A DNA stretch of 64,000 nt from Azospirillum sp. TSH64. GTDB taxonomy: Bacteria; Pseudomonadota; Alphaproteobacteria; Azospirillales; Azospirillaceae. The notes beneath the pieces are model-generated. The model searched no databases and was not told the origin of the DNA. It was given only the letters and a program-made list of their open reading frames with translations. Where the stretch lies: NCBI RefSeq assembly GCF_003116035.1, contig NZ_LGQW01000015.1, positions 1,424,568-1,488,567 of the forward strand, given 5' to 3'. The position numbers were made by a program, and so were the translations under genes. Below are positions 47,287 through 57,383 of this stretch, piece after piece (within the stretch, counting starts at the first letter, position 1; the number at the start of each line of letters is the position of its first letter).

Positions 47287-47763
47287 TCAGCTTCTGGCCC
47301 GCACGTCGGCAACCCCTCGCCGCGCCAGTTCGTCGGCGCGTTCGTTCTCGGGGTGGCCGGCGTGTCCGCGCACCCAATGGAACTCGATCTCGTGCTGCCG
47401 CTTCGCCTCTTCCAGGCGCTGCCACAGATCGACATTCTTCACCGGCTTCCTGTCGGCGGTCATCCAGCCCTTGGCCTTCCAGCCATGGATCCACTTGGTG
47501 ATGCCGTTCTTCACATATTCGCTGTCGGTGAAGAGACGGACGGTCACCGGCTTCTTGAGGGCCTCCAGCGCCATGATGGCGGCCATCAGTTCCATGCGGT
47601 TGTTGGTGGTCGCCGGCTCGCCGCCGTAAAGCTCCTTCTCCACCTCGCCATAGCGCAGGATGGCCCCCCAGCCGCCGGGGCCGGGATTGCCGCTGCAGGC
47701 GCCGTCGGTGAAGATGTCGACGGTCCTGCCGCCGGCTTCGGGCGAAATGGTGCTGTCCGTCAT
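47287..47763 (-). CDS. rnhA: Ribonuclease HI
   Basis: The 158-residue nuclease cuts the RNA of RNA-DNA hybrids. It shows [17 protein letters not shown] (first Asp), NRMELMAAI (Glu), LFTDSEYV (Asp) and [18 protein letters not shown] (His and Asp). ATG 47763 is chosen because an AGGAG lies eight bases upstream; the gap to thrB is four bases, so the two are co-transcribed. Confidence 0.96.
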   Translation of the reverse strand: MTDSTISPEAGGRTVDIFTDGACSGNPGPGGWGAILRYGEVEKELYGGEPATTNNRMELMAAIMALEALKKPVTVRLFTDSEYVKNGITKWIHGWKAKGWMTADRKPVKNVDLWQRLEEAKRQHEIEFHWVRGHAGHPENERADELARRGVADVRARS

Positions 47764-47767
47764 GCCG

Positions 47768-48751
47768 TCAGCTCCTGCCCGCATCCGAGTCGTCGAGGAA
47801 ATAGTCGCCCAGACCGCGGACCGACTGGTGGAAGCGCAGCTTGCGCAGATATTCCAGCGGATCCTTCGGCCGCACGAAGGCGCCCGGCGGGTGGTTCAGC
47901 CAGTCATAGAGACGGGTCAGCAGGAAGCGCACGGCGCTGCCGCGGCAGAGCCAGGGCAGGGCGTCCAACTCCTCGCGGGAAAGCGGCCGGACCTTGCGGT
48001 AGTTGGACAGCAGCAGCCGGGCCTTGGTGGCGTTGAACGAGCCGTCGATCTCGAAGCACCAGGCGTTGATGCAGATCGCCACGTCATAGACGAGGAAATC
48101 GTTGCAGGCGAAATAGAAGTCGATCACGCCGGACAGGCTGTCGCCGCGGAAGAAGACATTGTCCGGGAACAGATCGGCGTGGATGACGCCGGAAGGCAGG
48201 CCGACCGGCCAGTTGGCCTCCAGCGCCGCCAGTTCGGCATCCAGGGTGGCGCGCAGGCCGGGGGCCACCTCGTCGGCGCGCTCGGCCGACTTGGCGAACA
48301 GATCCTTCCAGCCGGGCAGGGCCAGCGCGTTCGGCCGCTCCATGCGGAAATCGCCGACCGCCAGATGCAGCCGCGCCAGCGCCTCGCCCAGCTGGGCGCA
48401 ATGCTGCGGCGTGATCCGGCGCGGCCACATGCCGGCCAGGAAGGTGACGATCACCGCCGGGCGGCCGCACAGCTCGCGCAGAGCCACGCCGTCGCGCGCC
48501 GCCACCGGCAGCGGGCAGGCGATGCCCTTGTCTGCCAGATGCTCCATCAGGCCGAGGAAGAAGGGCAGATCCTCCTTCCGCGTGCGCTTTTCATAGAGCG
48601 TCAGGATGTAGGGTCCGCGTTCGGTCACCAGCAGGAAGTTGGAATTCTCCACCCCCTCCGCGATGCCCTTGCACGACAGCACCGCGCCCAGATCGTACTG
48701 GGCGGCGAAGGTGCTGAGATCCTCGTCGGTGACTTCGGTGTATACGGCCAT
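47768..48751 (-). CDS. thrB: Homoserine kinase (ThrB, APH-fold type)
   Basis: The 327-residue protein belongs to the APH-like homoserine kinase group of alphaproteobacteria, not the GHMP group: it has [14 protein letters not shown] as the catalytic loop, [11 protein letters not shown] as the metal motif and [13 protein letters not shown] in the N lobe. It phosphorylates homoserine in threonine synthesis. ATG 48751 ([11 protein letters not shown]) is the family start; upstream residues are not conserved. It is 13 bases after the DUF455 gene. Confidence 0.9.
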   Translation of the reverse strand: MAVYTEVTDEDLSTFAAQYDLGAVLSCKGIAEGVENSNFLLVTERGPYILTLYEKRTRKEDLPFFLGLMEHLADKGIACPLPVAARDGVALRELCGRPAVIVTFLAGMWPRRITPQHCAQLGEALARLHLAVGDFRMERPNALALPGWKDLFAKSAERADEVAPGLRATLDAELAALEANWPVGLPSGVIHADLFPDNVFFRGDSLSGVIDFYFACNDFLVYDVAICINAWCFEIDGSFNATKARLLLSNYRKVRPLSREELDALPWLCRGSAVRFLLTRLYDWLNHPPGAFVRPKDPLEYLRKLRFHQSVRGLGDYFLDDSDAGRS

Positions 48752-48764
48752 GATATGCAGCGCC

Positions 48765-49594
48765 TTACCGGGTTTCCGGCTTGCGGTCAATTTCGGGAGT
48801 GATCGGCTCGTAATATTCCGGGCCGAAGCCGGCCAACTGACGGCTGGCGGTGTTGAACGGGCGCTTCAGCCCGCCGCGGAAATGGCGGCCGACCAGCTCC
48901 TGCCACAGGGCGACCGGCTCCGCCCCGCGGTCGGCACAGAGATGGACGAACCAGCGTCGGCCGGCGGCGACGTGGCCGATCTCCTCGTCATGGATGGTCT
49001 GGAGCAAATCGGCACTCTCCGCGTCGCCGAAATCGCGCAGGCGGCGCACGGTCTCCGGCGTCACGTCCAGTCCCCGCGCCTCCAGCACCATCGGCACCAC
49101 CGCCAGCCGGGCGGCGAGGTCGTGGGCGGTCTCGGTCGCCGCCTGCCACAGCCCGTCATGGGCCGGCAGGTCGCCATAGGAGGACCCCAGCGCGTTCAGC
49201 CGGGTTTCCAGCATCTGGAAATGCCGTGCCTCGTCGTCGGCCACCTGGATCCAGTCGTCGGTGAAGCCTTTCGGCAGGCCGAGGGGCGCGAATCGGGCGA
49301 CGATGTCCCAGGCGAGATCGATGGCGTTCAGTTCGATGTGCGCCAGCGCATGCAGCAGGGCGATGCGGTTCTGGGCACTGCCGCCGCGCCCGCGCTTTGG
49401 CATGTCGCGAGGCAGCTTCAGCTCTGGCCGCTCGGGACGGGCAGGGCGGTCGGGCGGCGGTGCCGGCACGTCGGGCGACAGAAGACCGTCGCGCCATGCG
49501 GCGGCGTGACGGCGGGTCAGGCGCACTTTCTCCAGCGGCGCCGCGGTGGTGAGCACCGCGGTCGCCGCTTCACCCAGGCACGATACGGAAGATG

Positions 49595-49598
<4 letters not shown>
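48765..49598 (-). CDS. DUF455 ferritin-like protein
   Basis: The 277-residue protein has a ferritin-like four-helix region with metal-type Glu and His pairs ([41 protein letters not shown]) and belongs to DUF455. Members are presumed di-iron/di-manganese proteins of unknown reaction. Its ATG (MTSSVS) overlaps the cysQ stop as ATGA. It lies between cysQ and thrB in a tight four-gene operon. Confidence 0.85.
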
Positions 49599-50371
<773 letters not shown>

Positions 50372-50461
50372 GGGGTGAACTCCCTATGGTATGAAGAGTC
50401 AGCATACCGTGCCCGATGGCGGGCCGGAAGCTCTTGAACGGGTGTGGAACGGAGAAGGCGG

Positions 50462-51022
50462 ATGACGGCCGGGTTACAGTCGCACGGTGAACGGGGAGAG
50501 GGCCGCGGAGCATCGGCCCTATGGCGTGCTATGACCGCGGCCGATCTGGATCGGATCCTCGCCATCGCGGACATCGTGCATCCGGCCTATCCCGAGGAGC
50601 GCAGCGTGTTCGAGGAACGGCTGGCGCTCTACCCCGCCGGCTGCCGTGTGGCCGAGCGCGGCGGAGAGGCCATCGGCTACGGCGTCATGCATCCCGGCAG
50701 GCTCGGTGTGCCGCCGCCCCTCGATACGCCGCTCGGCAGCCTGCCGGCCGATGCGGACTGCCTGTATCTGCATGACATCGCGCTGCTGCCGGAGTCGCGC
50801 GGCACCGGCCTGGGGGTGGCGGTGCTGGATTATGCGCATGGGTTGGCGGCGCGGGAGGGCTGGCGGTGGCTGGCGCTGACCTCCACGCCGGGCGCACGGA
50901 GCTATTGGGACCGGGTCGGCTTCGCGCCCTATGCGGAAGGCGGGCCGGCACTGGAGGCCAAGCTGGCCAGCTATGGCGGGGGAATGAGCTACATGACGGC
51001 GCCGGTTCAGGCGCGGGAGTGA
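50462..51022 (+). CDS. GNAT-family N-acetyltransferase
   Basis: The 186-residue protein has a GNAT core: LYLHDIALLPESRGTGLG contains the acetyl-CoA loop, and YWDRVGFAPY is the late strand. ATG 50462 follows GGAGAAGG. The acceptor is unknown; residues 1-25 are variable, and an internal ATG at about residue 24 (MTAADLDRIL) could be the real start. Divergent from cysQ. Confidence 0.75.
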   Translation: MTAGLQSHGERGEGRGASALWRAMTAADLDRILAIADIVHPAYPEERSVFEERLALYPAGCRVAERGGEAIGYGVMHPGRLGVPPPLDTPLGSLPADADCLYLHDIALLPESRGTGLGVAVLDYAHGLAAREGWRWLALTSTPGARSYWDRVGFAPYAEGGPALEAKLASYGGGMSYMTAPVQARE

Positions 51023-51025
51023 GGC

Positions 51026-51787
51026 TCAGGCGGCCAGCATCGCCATTTCAGGATCGGTCACCACGGCCTGAAAGGCCGGCTTGGCGAACAGGTAGCCCTG
51101 CATCAGGGTGACGCCAAGATCGCGCAGGGTCTTGGCCTCGTCCGCCGTCTCGATGCCCTCGGCGATGGGCGTGATGGCGAGATCCTCGCACACCGCCAGG
51201 ATGGCCTTGACGATGCTGCGCCGTGCCCGCTCGGTGTCGATGTTGCGGGTCAGCTCCATGTCCAGCTTGATGATGTCGGGCTGGAACTCGGCCAGCAGGT
51301 TCAGGCCGGAATAGCCGGAGCCGAAATCGTCGATGGCGGTCAGGAAGCCCTGGCGCTTGTATTCGTTGAAGATGCTTTTCAGATGGTCGTGGTCCACCAC
51401 CCGCTCGTTCTCCGTCACCTCGAAGATGATGCGGTCGGTGGGGAAGCCGGTGCGGCGGGCGGCGGCCAGCGTGGCGCGGATGCAGGCTTCCGCCTTGTAG
51501 ACGGCGTTCGGCAGGAAATTGATCGACAGGCGGGCGCCGTTCATCGGCAGGCTTGATGCCAGTTCGATGGCCTTGATGCGGCAGGACTGGTCGAAGGCAT
51601 AGCGGGTGGAATCGGTCACCTGTCCCAGGACCCAGCCTGCGCCCTGACCCTGAAGACCGCGCACCAGCGCCTCATGCGCCCAGACACCGCCATTGGCGAC
51701 GTCGACGATGGGCTGGAACGCCATCGTGAAGTCCAGATCGAGACGGTCAGCACATTGACCGCCGCACCCACCATCGCCAAACGCCAT
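51026..51787 (-). CDS. EAL-domain cyclic di-GMP phosphodiesterase
   Basis: The 253-residue protein is almost entirely an EAL domain. Catalytic residues look intact: EALVRG, NFLPN, FEVTENE, IDDFGSGYSG, IKLDMEL, AEGIET and MQGY. It should hydrolyse cyclic di-GMP to pGpG. No sensor domain is fused, so control must be by expression or partners. ATG 51787 has AGAGGT six bases upstream; an in-frame TTG at 51808 is a weaker start. Converges with the GNAT gene. Confidence 0.9.
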   Translation of the reverse strand: MAFGDGGCGGQCADRLDLDFTMAFQPIVDVANGGVWAHEALVRGLQGQGAGWVLGQVTDSTRYAFDQSCRIKAIELASSLPMNGARLSINFLPNAVYKAEACIRATLAAARRTGFPTDRIIFEVTENERVVDHDHLKSIFNEYKRQGFLTAIDDFGSGYSGLNLLAEFQPDIIKLDMELTRNIDTERARRSIVKAILAVCEDLAITPIAEGIETADEAKTLRDLGVTLMQGYLFAKPAFQAVVTDPEMAMLAA

Positions 51788-51928
51788 CGCCTTACCTCTG
51801 TCCGTCAATAGATTGCCACCTTTAGGTAAGAAACAATGACACGGCTTACACCTGACGGAGGTGTGGCAAGTGTCACACCTTCCGACTAGGACTTTCCCTA
51901 ACCATTACGGTAAGGCCGGTTAAACAGC

Positions 51929-54265
51929 CTACTCCGCAGCCATCCGGCTTTCGGCTTGGCGGATTGCCGACCACACTGCTTCCGGCGTCGCCGGCATGTC
52001 GATGTGGGTGATGCCGAGGTCGGACAGCGCATCGACCACCGCGTTGATGATGGCTGGCGGCGCGCCGATGGCGCCGGCCTCGCCAGCGCCCTTCATGCCC
52101 AGCATGTTGGTGGTGCTGGGCACGCTGTTCAGCTTCACCTCGATCGGCGGCATGTCGACCGCCCGCGGCATCTGATAGTCCATGAAGGAACCGGACAGAA
52201 GCTGGCCGCTGTCGGGATCGAACACCACGCGCTCCTGCAACGCCTGACCCAGCCCTTGCGCCACGCCGCCATGGATCTGGCCGATCACCAGCATTGGGTT
52301 GATGACCGTGCCGAAATCGTCGACGACGCTGTAGCGCAGAACCTCGACGATGCCGGTGGCGGGATCGATCTCCACCTCGGCAATGTGGCAGCCGTTGGGG
52401 AAGGTGCTGGCCGGTGGGGTCCAGCGCGCCATCTCGGAGAAGGCGATGCCGCCGGTGCCGCCGTCTGCCGCCTTCGCCGCCACCTCCTTCAGAGACACCG
52501 AGCGGTCGGTGCCGACGATGGTGAAGCGGCCTTCGGCGAACTCCACATCGACCTCCGCGGTTTCAAGCAGGTCGGCAGCAACGGCGGTCGCGGCCTTCAC
52601 CACCTTGGCCGCCCCCTCCGCCAATGCCGAGCCGCCGACCGGGACCGAGCGGGAACCGCCGGTGCCGGATCCCCAGCTGACGCGGTCGGTGTCGCCCTGC
52701 ACCACCTCCACATCTTCCGGCGGGACGCCGAGCCGGTCGGCGAGGATTTGCTTGTAGGCGGTCTCGTGCCCCTGGCCGTTGGTCTGTGTGCCGATCATCA
52801 GCACGACCTTGCCGTCGCCGTTGACCTGGACGGTCGCCTGTTCCGGCCCGCCCCCCGAGCAGGCCTCGATGTAGGTGGCCAGGCCGGCACCACGCAGCTT
52901 GCCGCGGGCCTTCGCCTCCGTCTTGCGGGCGGGCAGGCCGGCCATGTCGGCAAGGATCAGCCCGTCCTCAAGATTCTGGACGAATTCGCCGGTGTCGTAG
53001 ACCTGCCCCATCGGCGTGGCATAGGGCATGGCGTTGGCCGGAATGAAGTTGCGCCGCCGGATCTCCGCCGGACCAAGCCCGGTGACGCGGCCGGCATGGT
53101 CGATCAGCCGCTCCAGCAGATAGGCCGCTTCCGGCCGCCCGGCGCCGCGATAGGCGTCCACCGGCTGGGTGTTGGTGAAGACGCCCTTCACCCGGACATA
53201 GACGGCAGGCGTCCTGTAGGAGCCGACCAGCATCGCCGATCCGGCATCGGTCGGAATGAAGGGGCCGTAGTTGGACAGGTAGGCACCGAGATTGGCGACG
53301 GTATCGACCCGCAGCCCGAGGAAATGCCCGTCGGCATCGAGCGCGAGGCGTGCCTTGCTGACATGGTCGCGGCCATGGTCGTCGCTGATGAAGCCCTCGA
53401 TCCGGTCGGCCGCCCATTTCACCGCGCGGTTCAGACGGCGGGCGGCGAACAGGCAGGCGACATATTCGGGATAGTTGAACAGCTTCATGCCGAACCCGCC
53501 GCCGACATCGGTGGTCAGCACGCGGATGCGCTGTTCCGGTTCGTTCAGGATCTTGGCGAACTGCTTCTGCAGGCCATGCACGCCCTGGCTGGTGACATAG
53601 ATCAGCAGCCGGCCGGGTGCGTCGTCCGCCCCGGATTCGACGCCGGCGACGCAGGCGCGGCCCTCCATCGGATTGGCGACGACGCGGTTGTTGACCAGTT
53701 CCAGCTCGATCACGCGGTGGGCGCCGGCCAGTGCGGCCTCCACTGCCGCCTCGTCGCCGGTGTCCCAGTCGAAACAGAGGTTGTCCGGCGCCTCGTCCCA
53801 CACCAGCGGGCGGCCGGGCCCCAGCGCCTCCAGCGTGCCGGTGACGGACTGGCGGTCTTCGTAATCGATCATCACCAGCTCGGCGGCCTCGCGCGCGGCC
53901 TCCAGCGTTTCCGCCACCACCATTGCGACCGGGTCGCCGACATGGCGGGCGAAGCCGCGGGCCAGCGCCGGGCGGGGCGTCTGGACATAGTCCGACCCGT
54001 CGCGCTGCTTCAGCGCCGCCTGGCAGGGGATCATGCCGATCTTCTCGGCATCAAGATCGGCGACGGTGTAGACCGCCAGCACGCCGGGCTGCGCCAGCGC
54101 TTCCGACGCATCGACCGCGCCGATGGCGGCGAAGGCATGGGGCGAGCGGACGAAGGCCGCATAGGCCTGTCCGGGAAGAGACACGTCGTCGGTATAGCGG
54201 CCGCCGCCGGTCAGCAACCGGGCGTCTTCGGTGCGCGGAACCGCCTGTCCGATGCCGAACTTCAT
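51929..54265 (-). CDS. Xanthine-dehydrogenase-family molybdopterin-binding subunit (CoxL form II type)
   Basis: The 778-residue large subunit has the molybdopterin-enzyme features of this family: an N-terminal domain (GGRYTDDV...), the AYRGAGRPEA segment, which is the form II type rather than the AYRCSFR of true CO dehydrogenase, GTQTNGQGHET, and the C-terminal active-site GMKGAGEAG with the catalytic Glu. It should bind a molybdenum cofactor and oxidise a carbon centre with water as oxygen source. The usual FAD (CoxM) and iron-sulfur (CoxS) subunit genes are not adjacent. Confidence 0.88.
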   Translation of the reverse strand: MKFGIGQAVPRTEDARLLTGGGRYTDDVSLPGQAYAAFVRSPHAFAAIGAVDASEALAQPGVLAVYTVADLDAEKIGMIPCQAALKQRDGSDYVQTPRPALARGFARHVGDPVAMVVAETLEAAREAAELVMIDYEDRQSVTGTLEALGPGRPLVWDEAPDNLCFDWDTGDEAAVEAALAGAHRVIELELVNNRVVANPMEGRACVAGVESGADDAPGRLLIYVTSQGVHGLQKQFAKILNEPEQRIRVLTTDVGGGFGMKLFNYPEYVACLFAARRLNRAVKWAADRIEGFISDDHGRDHVSKARLALDADGHFLGLRVDTVANLGAYLSNYGPFIPTDAGSAMLVGSYRTPAVYVRVKGVFTNTQPVDAYRGAGRPEAAYLLERLIDHAGRVTGLGPAEIRRRNFIPANAMPYATPMGQVYDTGEFVQNLEDGLILADMAGLPARKTEAKARGKLRGAGLATYIEACSGGGPEQATVQVNGDGKVVLMIGTQTNGQGHETAYKQILADRLGVPPEDVEVVQGDTDRVSWGSGTGGSRSVPVGGSALAEGAAKVVKAATAVAADLLETAEVDVEFAEGRFTIVGTDRSVSLKEVAAKAADGGTGGIAFSEMARWTPPASTFPNGCHIAEVEIDPATGIVEVLRYSVVDDFGTVINPMLVIGQIHGGVAQGLGQALQERVVFDPDSGQLLSGSFMDYQMPRAVDMPPIEVKLNSVPSTTNMLGMKGAGEAGAIGAPPAIINAVVDALSDLGITHIDMPATPEAVWSAIRQAESRMAAE

Positions 54266-54453
54266 GGGTGAACTCCCGCCTTCCGGTGCGATGCGATTGG
54301 TCTGCCCCGCGAAGATAGGCCGGCTTGAGCGCCAGGGAAACCCCGGCCGCCGGTATGGGTGACGGTTGTCCGTTGCAAGGATTGTCGGTGGAACGCAGCG
54401 ACGTTTGGGAATGCGGCTGGCGCACGGAACCTTCCGGGGCCATATTCCAGGGC

Positions 54454-55200
54454 ATGTGTGGACGAATGCTTCTCACCACCCCGGTCAGCGAGGTCCAGCG
54501 ACTGTTCGGCGTTCCCGAACGGCTGAACCTAATGCCGCGGTGGAATATCGCCCCGACCCAGGACATTCCCATCATCCGGCGGGAGGAGGACGGCCGCCAT
54601 CTGGCGATGGTCCGCTGGGGGCTGGTGCCGCCCTGGGCCGACGATGCCGCCATCGGTGGCCGCATGATCAACGCGCGCGGCGAATCGGTGGCTGACAAGC
54701 CGGCCTTCCGCGATGCCTTCCGCAAGCGCCGCTGCCTGGTCCCGCTGGACGGATTCTATGAATGGACCAGCGTGGGGGAGGGGGCCAAGCCGCGCAAGCA
54801 GGGCCATGTCATCCGCCGCCGCGACCGCGGCCTGTTCGCGCTCGCGGGCTTGTGGGAACGCTGGCGCGGACCGAAGGGCGCCGCTCCGCTCGATCCGCCG
54901 CTGGAAACCGCGACGGTGGTGACGACAGCTACCAATGCCACGCTGTCCTTCCTGCATGACCGCATGCCGGTGGTGCTCGACCCCGCCGACTGGGATGCCT
55001 GGCTGGACCCGGCCACCCCGCTGCCGGTGCTGGAGGGTCTGATCCGCTCGGCACCGGAGGAGTGGCTGGACGTCGTACCGGTGGGGCCGAAGGTCAACAG
55101 CGTCCGCAACGACGACTGCTCCTGCCTCGACCCGCCGCAGGAGACCGTGCCGGCGAAAGCGAAGGACAAGCGGGGCGATGACCAGCCGAGCCTGTTCTGA
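54454..55200 (+). CDS. SRAP-family abasic-site processing protein (YedK/HMCES)
   Basis: The 248-residue protein starts MCGRM, so after Met removal Cys becomes the catalytic N-terminus that forms a thiazolidine crosslink with abasic DNA. It also has NIAPTQDIP, MINARGES, FYEW, and the HDRMP motif with the active-site His. YedK-type proteins shield abasic sites in single-stranded DNA. ATG 54454 is required for the Cys2 rule. Overlaps the start region of the SNase-like gene. Confidence 0.93.
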   Translation: MCGRMLLTTPVSEVQRLFGVPERLNLMPRWNIAPTQDIPIIRREEDGRHLAMVRWGLVPPWADDAAIGGRMINARGESVADKPAFRDAFRKRRCLVPLDGFYEWTSVGEGAKPRKQGHVIRRRDRGLFALAGLWERWRGPKGAAPLDPPLETATVVTTATNATLSFLHDRMPVVLDPADWDAWLDPATPLPVLEGLIRSAPEEWLDVVPVGPKVNSVRNDDCSCLDPPQETVPAKAKDKRGDDQPSLF

Positions 55201-55204
55201 GGCG

Positions 55205-55756
55205 ATGGCGCTGGCGGCGGCCATGAGGGTTGCAGCGGTCGTTGCGGTGCTGTTGCTGGCCGGCTCCGCCGCGGCGCAGACCAACCAGTCGGCCAAGAGC
55301 CGCGGCCCCATCGCCAACACGCCGGACCAGACGATCAAGGGCACCGCCATGGCGGTGGAGGGCGATCTGCTGACCGTCAACGGGACGGCGGTGCGGCTGA
55401 TGGGCATCGATGCGCCCGATCCGGGGCAGAAGTGCAAGAACCGCTACGGCCACGAGTTGGACTGTTTCAAGGTCGCCACCGCGGTGCTTGCCAACATGGT
55501 GAAGGGCGAGGAGGTGACCTGTACCGTCACCGAACAGGACCGCACCGGCGAGAAGAAGGGCGAATGCCGCGTGCGCGGTGTCGATCTGGGGGCTGCGATG
55601 GTGGCGCGCGGCTGGGCCTTCCAATATGCCAGCCTGTCGCCCGCCTATCAGAAGGGCGAGGCCTATGCCCAGAGCAAGCGGCTGGGGCTGTGGGCCGGGC
55701 AGGTGGAAAAGCCCTGGCAATGGCGCAGCAGGCAGATTCGCCAAAACGCCAAGTGA
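55205..55756 (+). CDS. Thermonuclease-like (SNase fold) exported protein
   Basis: The 183-residue protein has a signal peptide (hydrophobic residues 6-24, ending AAAQ) and an SNase-like domain with GTAVRLMGIDAPD and CKNRYGHELDCF. The D-x-Y-G-R motif of staphylococcal nuclease is not clear: the corresponding stretch reads RTGEKKGECRVRG, so catalytic residues may be altered. A start at 55178 inside the SRAP gene or at 55223 is also possible. It is probably co-transcribed with SRAP. Confidence 0.75.
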   Translation: MALAAAMRVAAVVAVLLLAGSAAAQTNQSAKSRGPIANTPDQTIKGTAMAVEGDLLTVNGTAVRLMGIDAPDPGQKCKNRYGHELDCFKVATAVLANMVKGEEVTCTVTEQDRTGEKKGECRVRGVDLGAAMVARGWAFQYASLSPAYQKGEAYAQSKRLGLWAGQVEKPWQWRSRQIRQNAK

Positions 55757-56003
55757 TGCGTGCGCCAAGTGACACGTGCGTAAAGTGACCGGAAGCCAAG
55801 CGACCGGCCGGCTCGACCCTGATCGGAGCTTGCTGACCGGGCGATGACCGCCCACACCCCCATTTCCCAGTCGACCCCTCCGCCGGTCGTGGTAGGATCC
55901 GGAAAAGACGACGGACGATCATCAAGCAGGTTCTGTGGCCCGATTGGACAGGGCCGGCGCGATTCCAGAGCGGCAACTCCCACCGGGGAGCGGAGTCACG
56001 GGT

Positions 56004-56807
56004 ATGCTCGTTTACGAATGCGAACTGTTCGAGGTGGTTCCGGTGCTGCGCCGCTATGCGCGCGCATTGACCGGCGCCACAGACCGTGGCGACGCGCTGG
56101 TAACCCGCTGTGTCGAGGCTGCGGTGATGGCACCCACCCGTTTCGGGCTGGACCGCGGCGGCGACGGCGCCCGCCTGTCGATGTACGCCCTGCTGAACCT
56201 GCTGTTCGACCGCTCTCCTGAGGAGTTCGGGCCGCCCGGCCGCCCATTGCCCTCTCCCCATCCCATCGAACGTGCCCTGGCCGAACTGCCGGAGCCCGAC
56301 CGTCGCCTGTATCTGCTCACCGCACTGGAGGGGCTGTCCCTGCCGCAGGCGGCGAAGGTCCTGCAATTGCGGACGGGGGAGGCGATTGCGCGGCTGAAAT
56401 CGGCCCGAGCGCGGGTGCGCAGCACCATGGTGCAGCGGGTCATGGTGGTCGAGGACAATGCCCTGCTGGCGATGGAACTGGGGGCGCTGGTCGCGGAAAT
56501 GGGCCATGTCGTCTGTGGCACCGCCGGCAACGAGCCGGAGGCGCTGGCCCTGCTGGATGCCGAAAAGCCGACATTGGCCCTGCTGGACGTCCGGCTGGCC
56601 GATGGCGGCAGCGGGATCGAGATCGCCCGGCGGCTGAAACGCGTGCGCGACCTGCGCACCATCTTCGTCACTGCGTTCGACGATGACATCCTGGCCCGCG
56701 ATGCCCGACATCTGGGGCAGATCGTGCGCAAGCCCTTCACCAATGCCGGCATCCAGGCCGCCATCTCCCGCGCCATCTTCATGCCGCAGCCGGTGGCGTT
56801 GGCCTGA
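56004..56807 (+). CDS. PhyR-like general stress response regulator
   Basis: The 267-residue protein has an N-terminal sigma-factor-like domain (about residues 1-145; VLRRYARALTG and LYLLTALEGLSLPQAAKVL) and a C-terminal receiver domain (MVVEDNALLAMELG, phospho-acceptor D195 in LLDVRL, IFVTAF, VRKPF). This is the PhyR architecture: once phosphorylated, the sigma-like part captures the anti-sigma factor NepR and frees EcfG. Unusually, neither NepR nor EcfG lies beside it. ATG 56004 (MLVYECELFEVV) is preferred. A terminator follows. Confidence 0.85.
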   Translation: MLVYECELFEVVPVLRRYARALTGATDRGDALVTRCVEAAVMAPTRFGLDRGGDGARLSMYALLNLLFDRSPEEFGPPGRPLPSPHPIERALAELPEPDRRLYLLTALEGLSLPQAAKVLQLRTGEAIARLKSARARVRSTMVQRVMVVEDNALLAMELGALVAEMGHVVCGTAGNEPEALALLDAEKPTLALLDVRLADGGSGIEIARRLKRVRDLRTIFVTAFDDDILARDARHLGQIVRKPFTNAGIQAAISRAIFMPQPVALA

Positions 56808-56823
56808 TGCCGATCACGCAATG

Positions 56824-56859
56824 AAAAAGGGACCGCCGGTCGTCCCGCGGTCCCTTTTT
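56824..56859. terminator. Bidirectional terminator between PhyR-like and GlsB genes
   Basis: Perfect 13-base arms AAAAAGGGACCGC (56824-56836) and GCGGTCCCTTTTT (56847-56859) with a 10-base loop. A and T tracts on both sides make it work for both convergent genes. Confidence 0.9.
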
Positions 56860-56902
56860 CATGTCCGGCCTGCAGGCAGGCCGGCATTTCTCTGAACCGT
56901 CC

Positions 56903-57160
56903 TTACACCGTCGTGCGGCGGCCGGCGATCATGCGGTAGATGGCCAGGATGATGATCGCGCCGACGATGGCGCCGATGAAGCCAGCACCTTCACCCGGCC
57001 GGTACCAACCGACGGCAGCACCCAGATAGGTGGCGACGAAGGCGCCGGCGATGCCCAGCAGGGTGGTGATGATGAAGCCGCCCGGATCGCGACCCGGCAT
57101 CAGGAACTTGGCGACGATGCCGGCGAGAAAGCCGATGATGATCGTCCAGAGAATGCCCAT
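56903..57160 (-). CDS. GlsB/YeaQ/YmgE-family stress membrane protein
   Basis: The 85-residue protein has three hydrophobic helices with small-residue patterns (GFLAGIVAKFLMPG, GGFIITTLLGIAGAF, GFIGAIVGAIIILAIYRMI), the hallmark of the transglycosylase-associated GlsB/YeaQ family. These proteins are usually stress-induced; function is unclear. ATG 57160 follows GGAAA. An AGAAC-N16-CGTT sequence at 57204-57228 resembles an EcfG promoter. Confidence 0.9.
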   Translation of the reverse strand: MGILWTIIIGFLAGIVAKFLMPGRDPGGFIITTLLGIAGAFVATYLGAAVGWYRPGEGAGFIGAIVGAIIILAIYRMIAGRRTTV

Positions 57161-57203
57161 GGTGATTTCCCTTCCGTTGCGGGACCGTCTTCCCATGCCC
57201 AAT

Positions 57204-57228
57204 AACGGGCAAAGAGGGATTTGGTTCT
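57204..57228 (-). promoter_or_regulatory. Candidate EcfG-type promoter before the GlsB gene
   Basis: Minus-strand AGAAC, 16 bases, CGTT: one mismatch in the -35 and a perfect CGTT -10. It lies 43 bases upstream of ATG 57160, with the same spacing as the candidate site at 872-896. Confidence 0.5.
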
Positions 57229-57327
57229 CGCCGCCGGTGGATCTTTTGGACTGGTATTCTTTCGGTAGGGCAGAACCTGCCGGCCCTACGCCGTATCCTC
57301 CCGGCCGCCTCTCCGAACGAAAACAGT

Positions 57328-57362
57328 CCCGAAAGCGCTCCCTGATCGGGGGTGCTTTCGGG
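57328..57362 (-). terminator. Hairpin after rpe
   Basis: Nine-base arms CCCGAAAGC (57328-57336) and GCTTTCGGG (57354-57362) lie just past the rpe stop; a T-rich stretch follows on the minus strand. Confidence 0.65.
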
Positions 57363-57383
57363 GCCGCAGTCATTCGGGCCGGG

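Noticed and set aside
51956-54271. Long plus-strand open frame antisense to the molybdoenzyme subunit
   Set aside because: No recognisable fold, and the minus strand encodes an intact CoxL-type subunit with all motifs.
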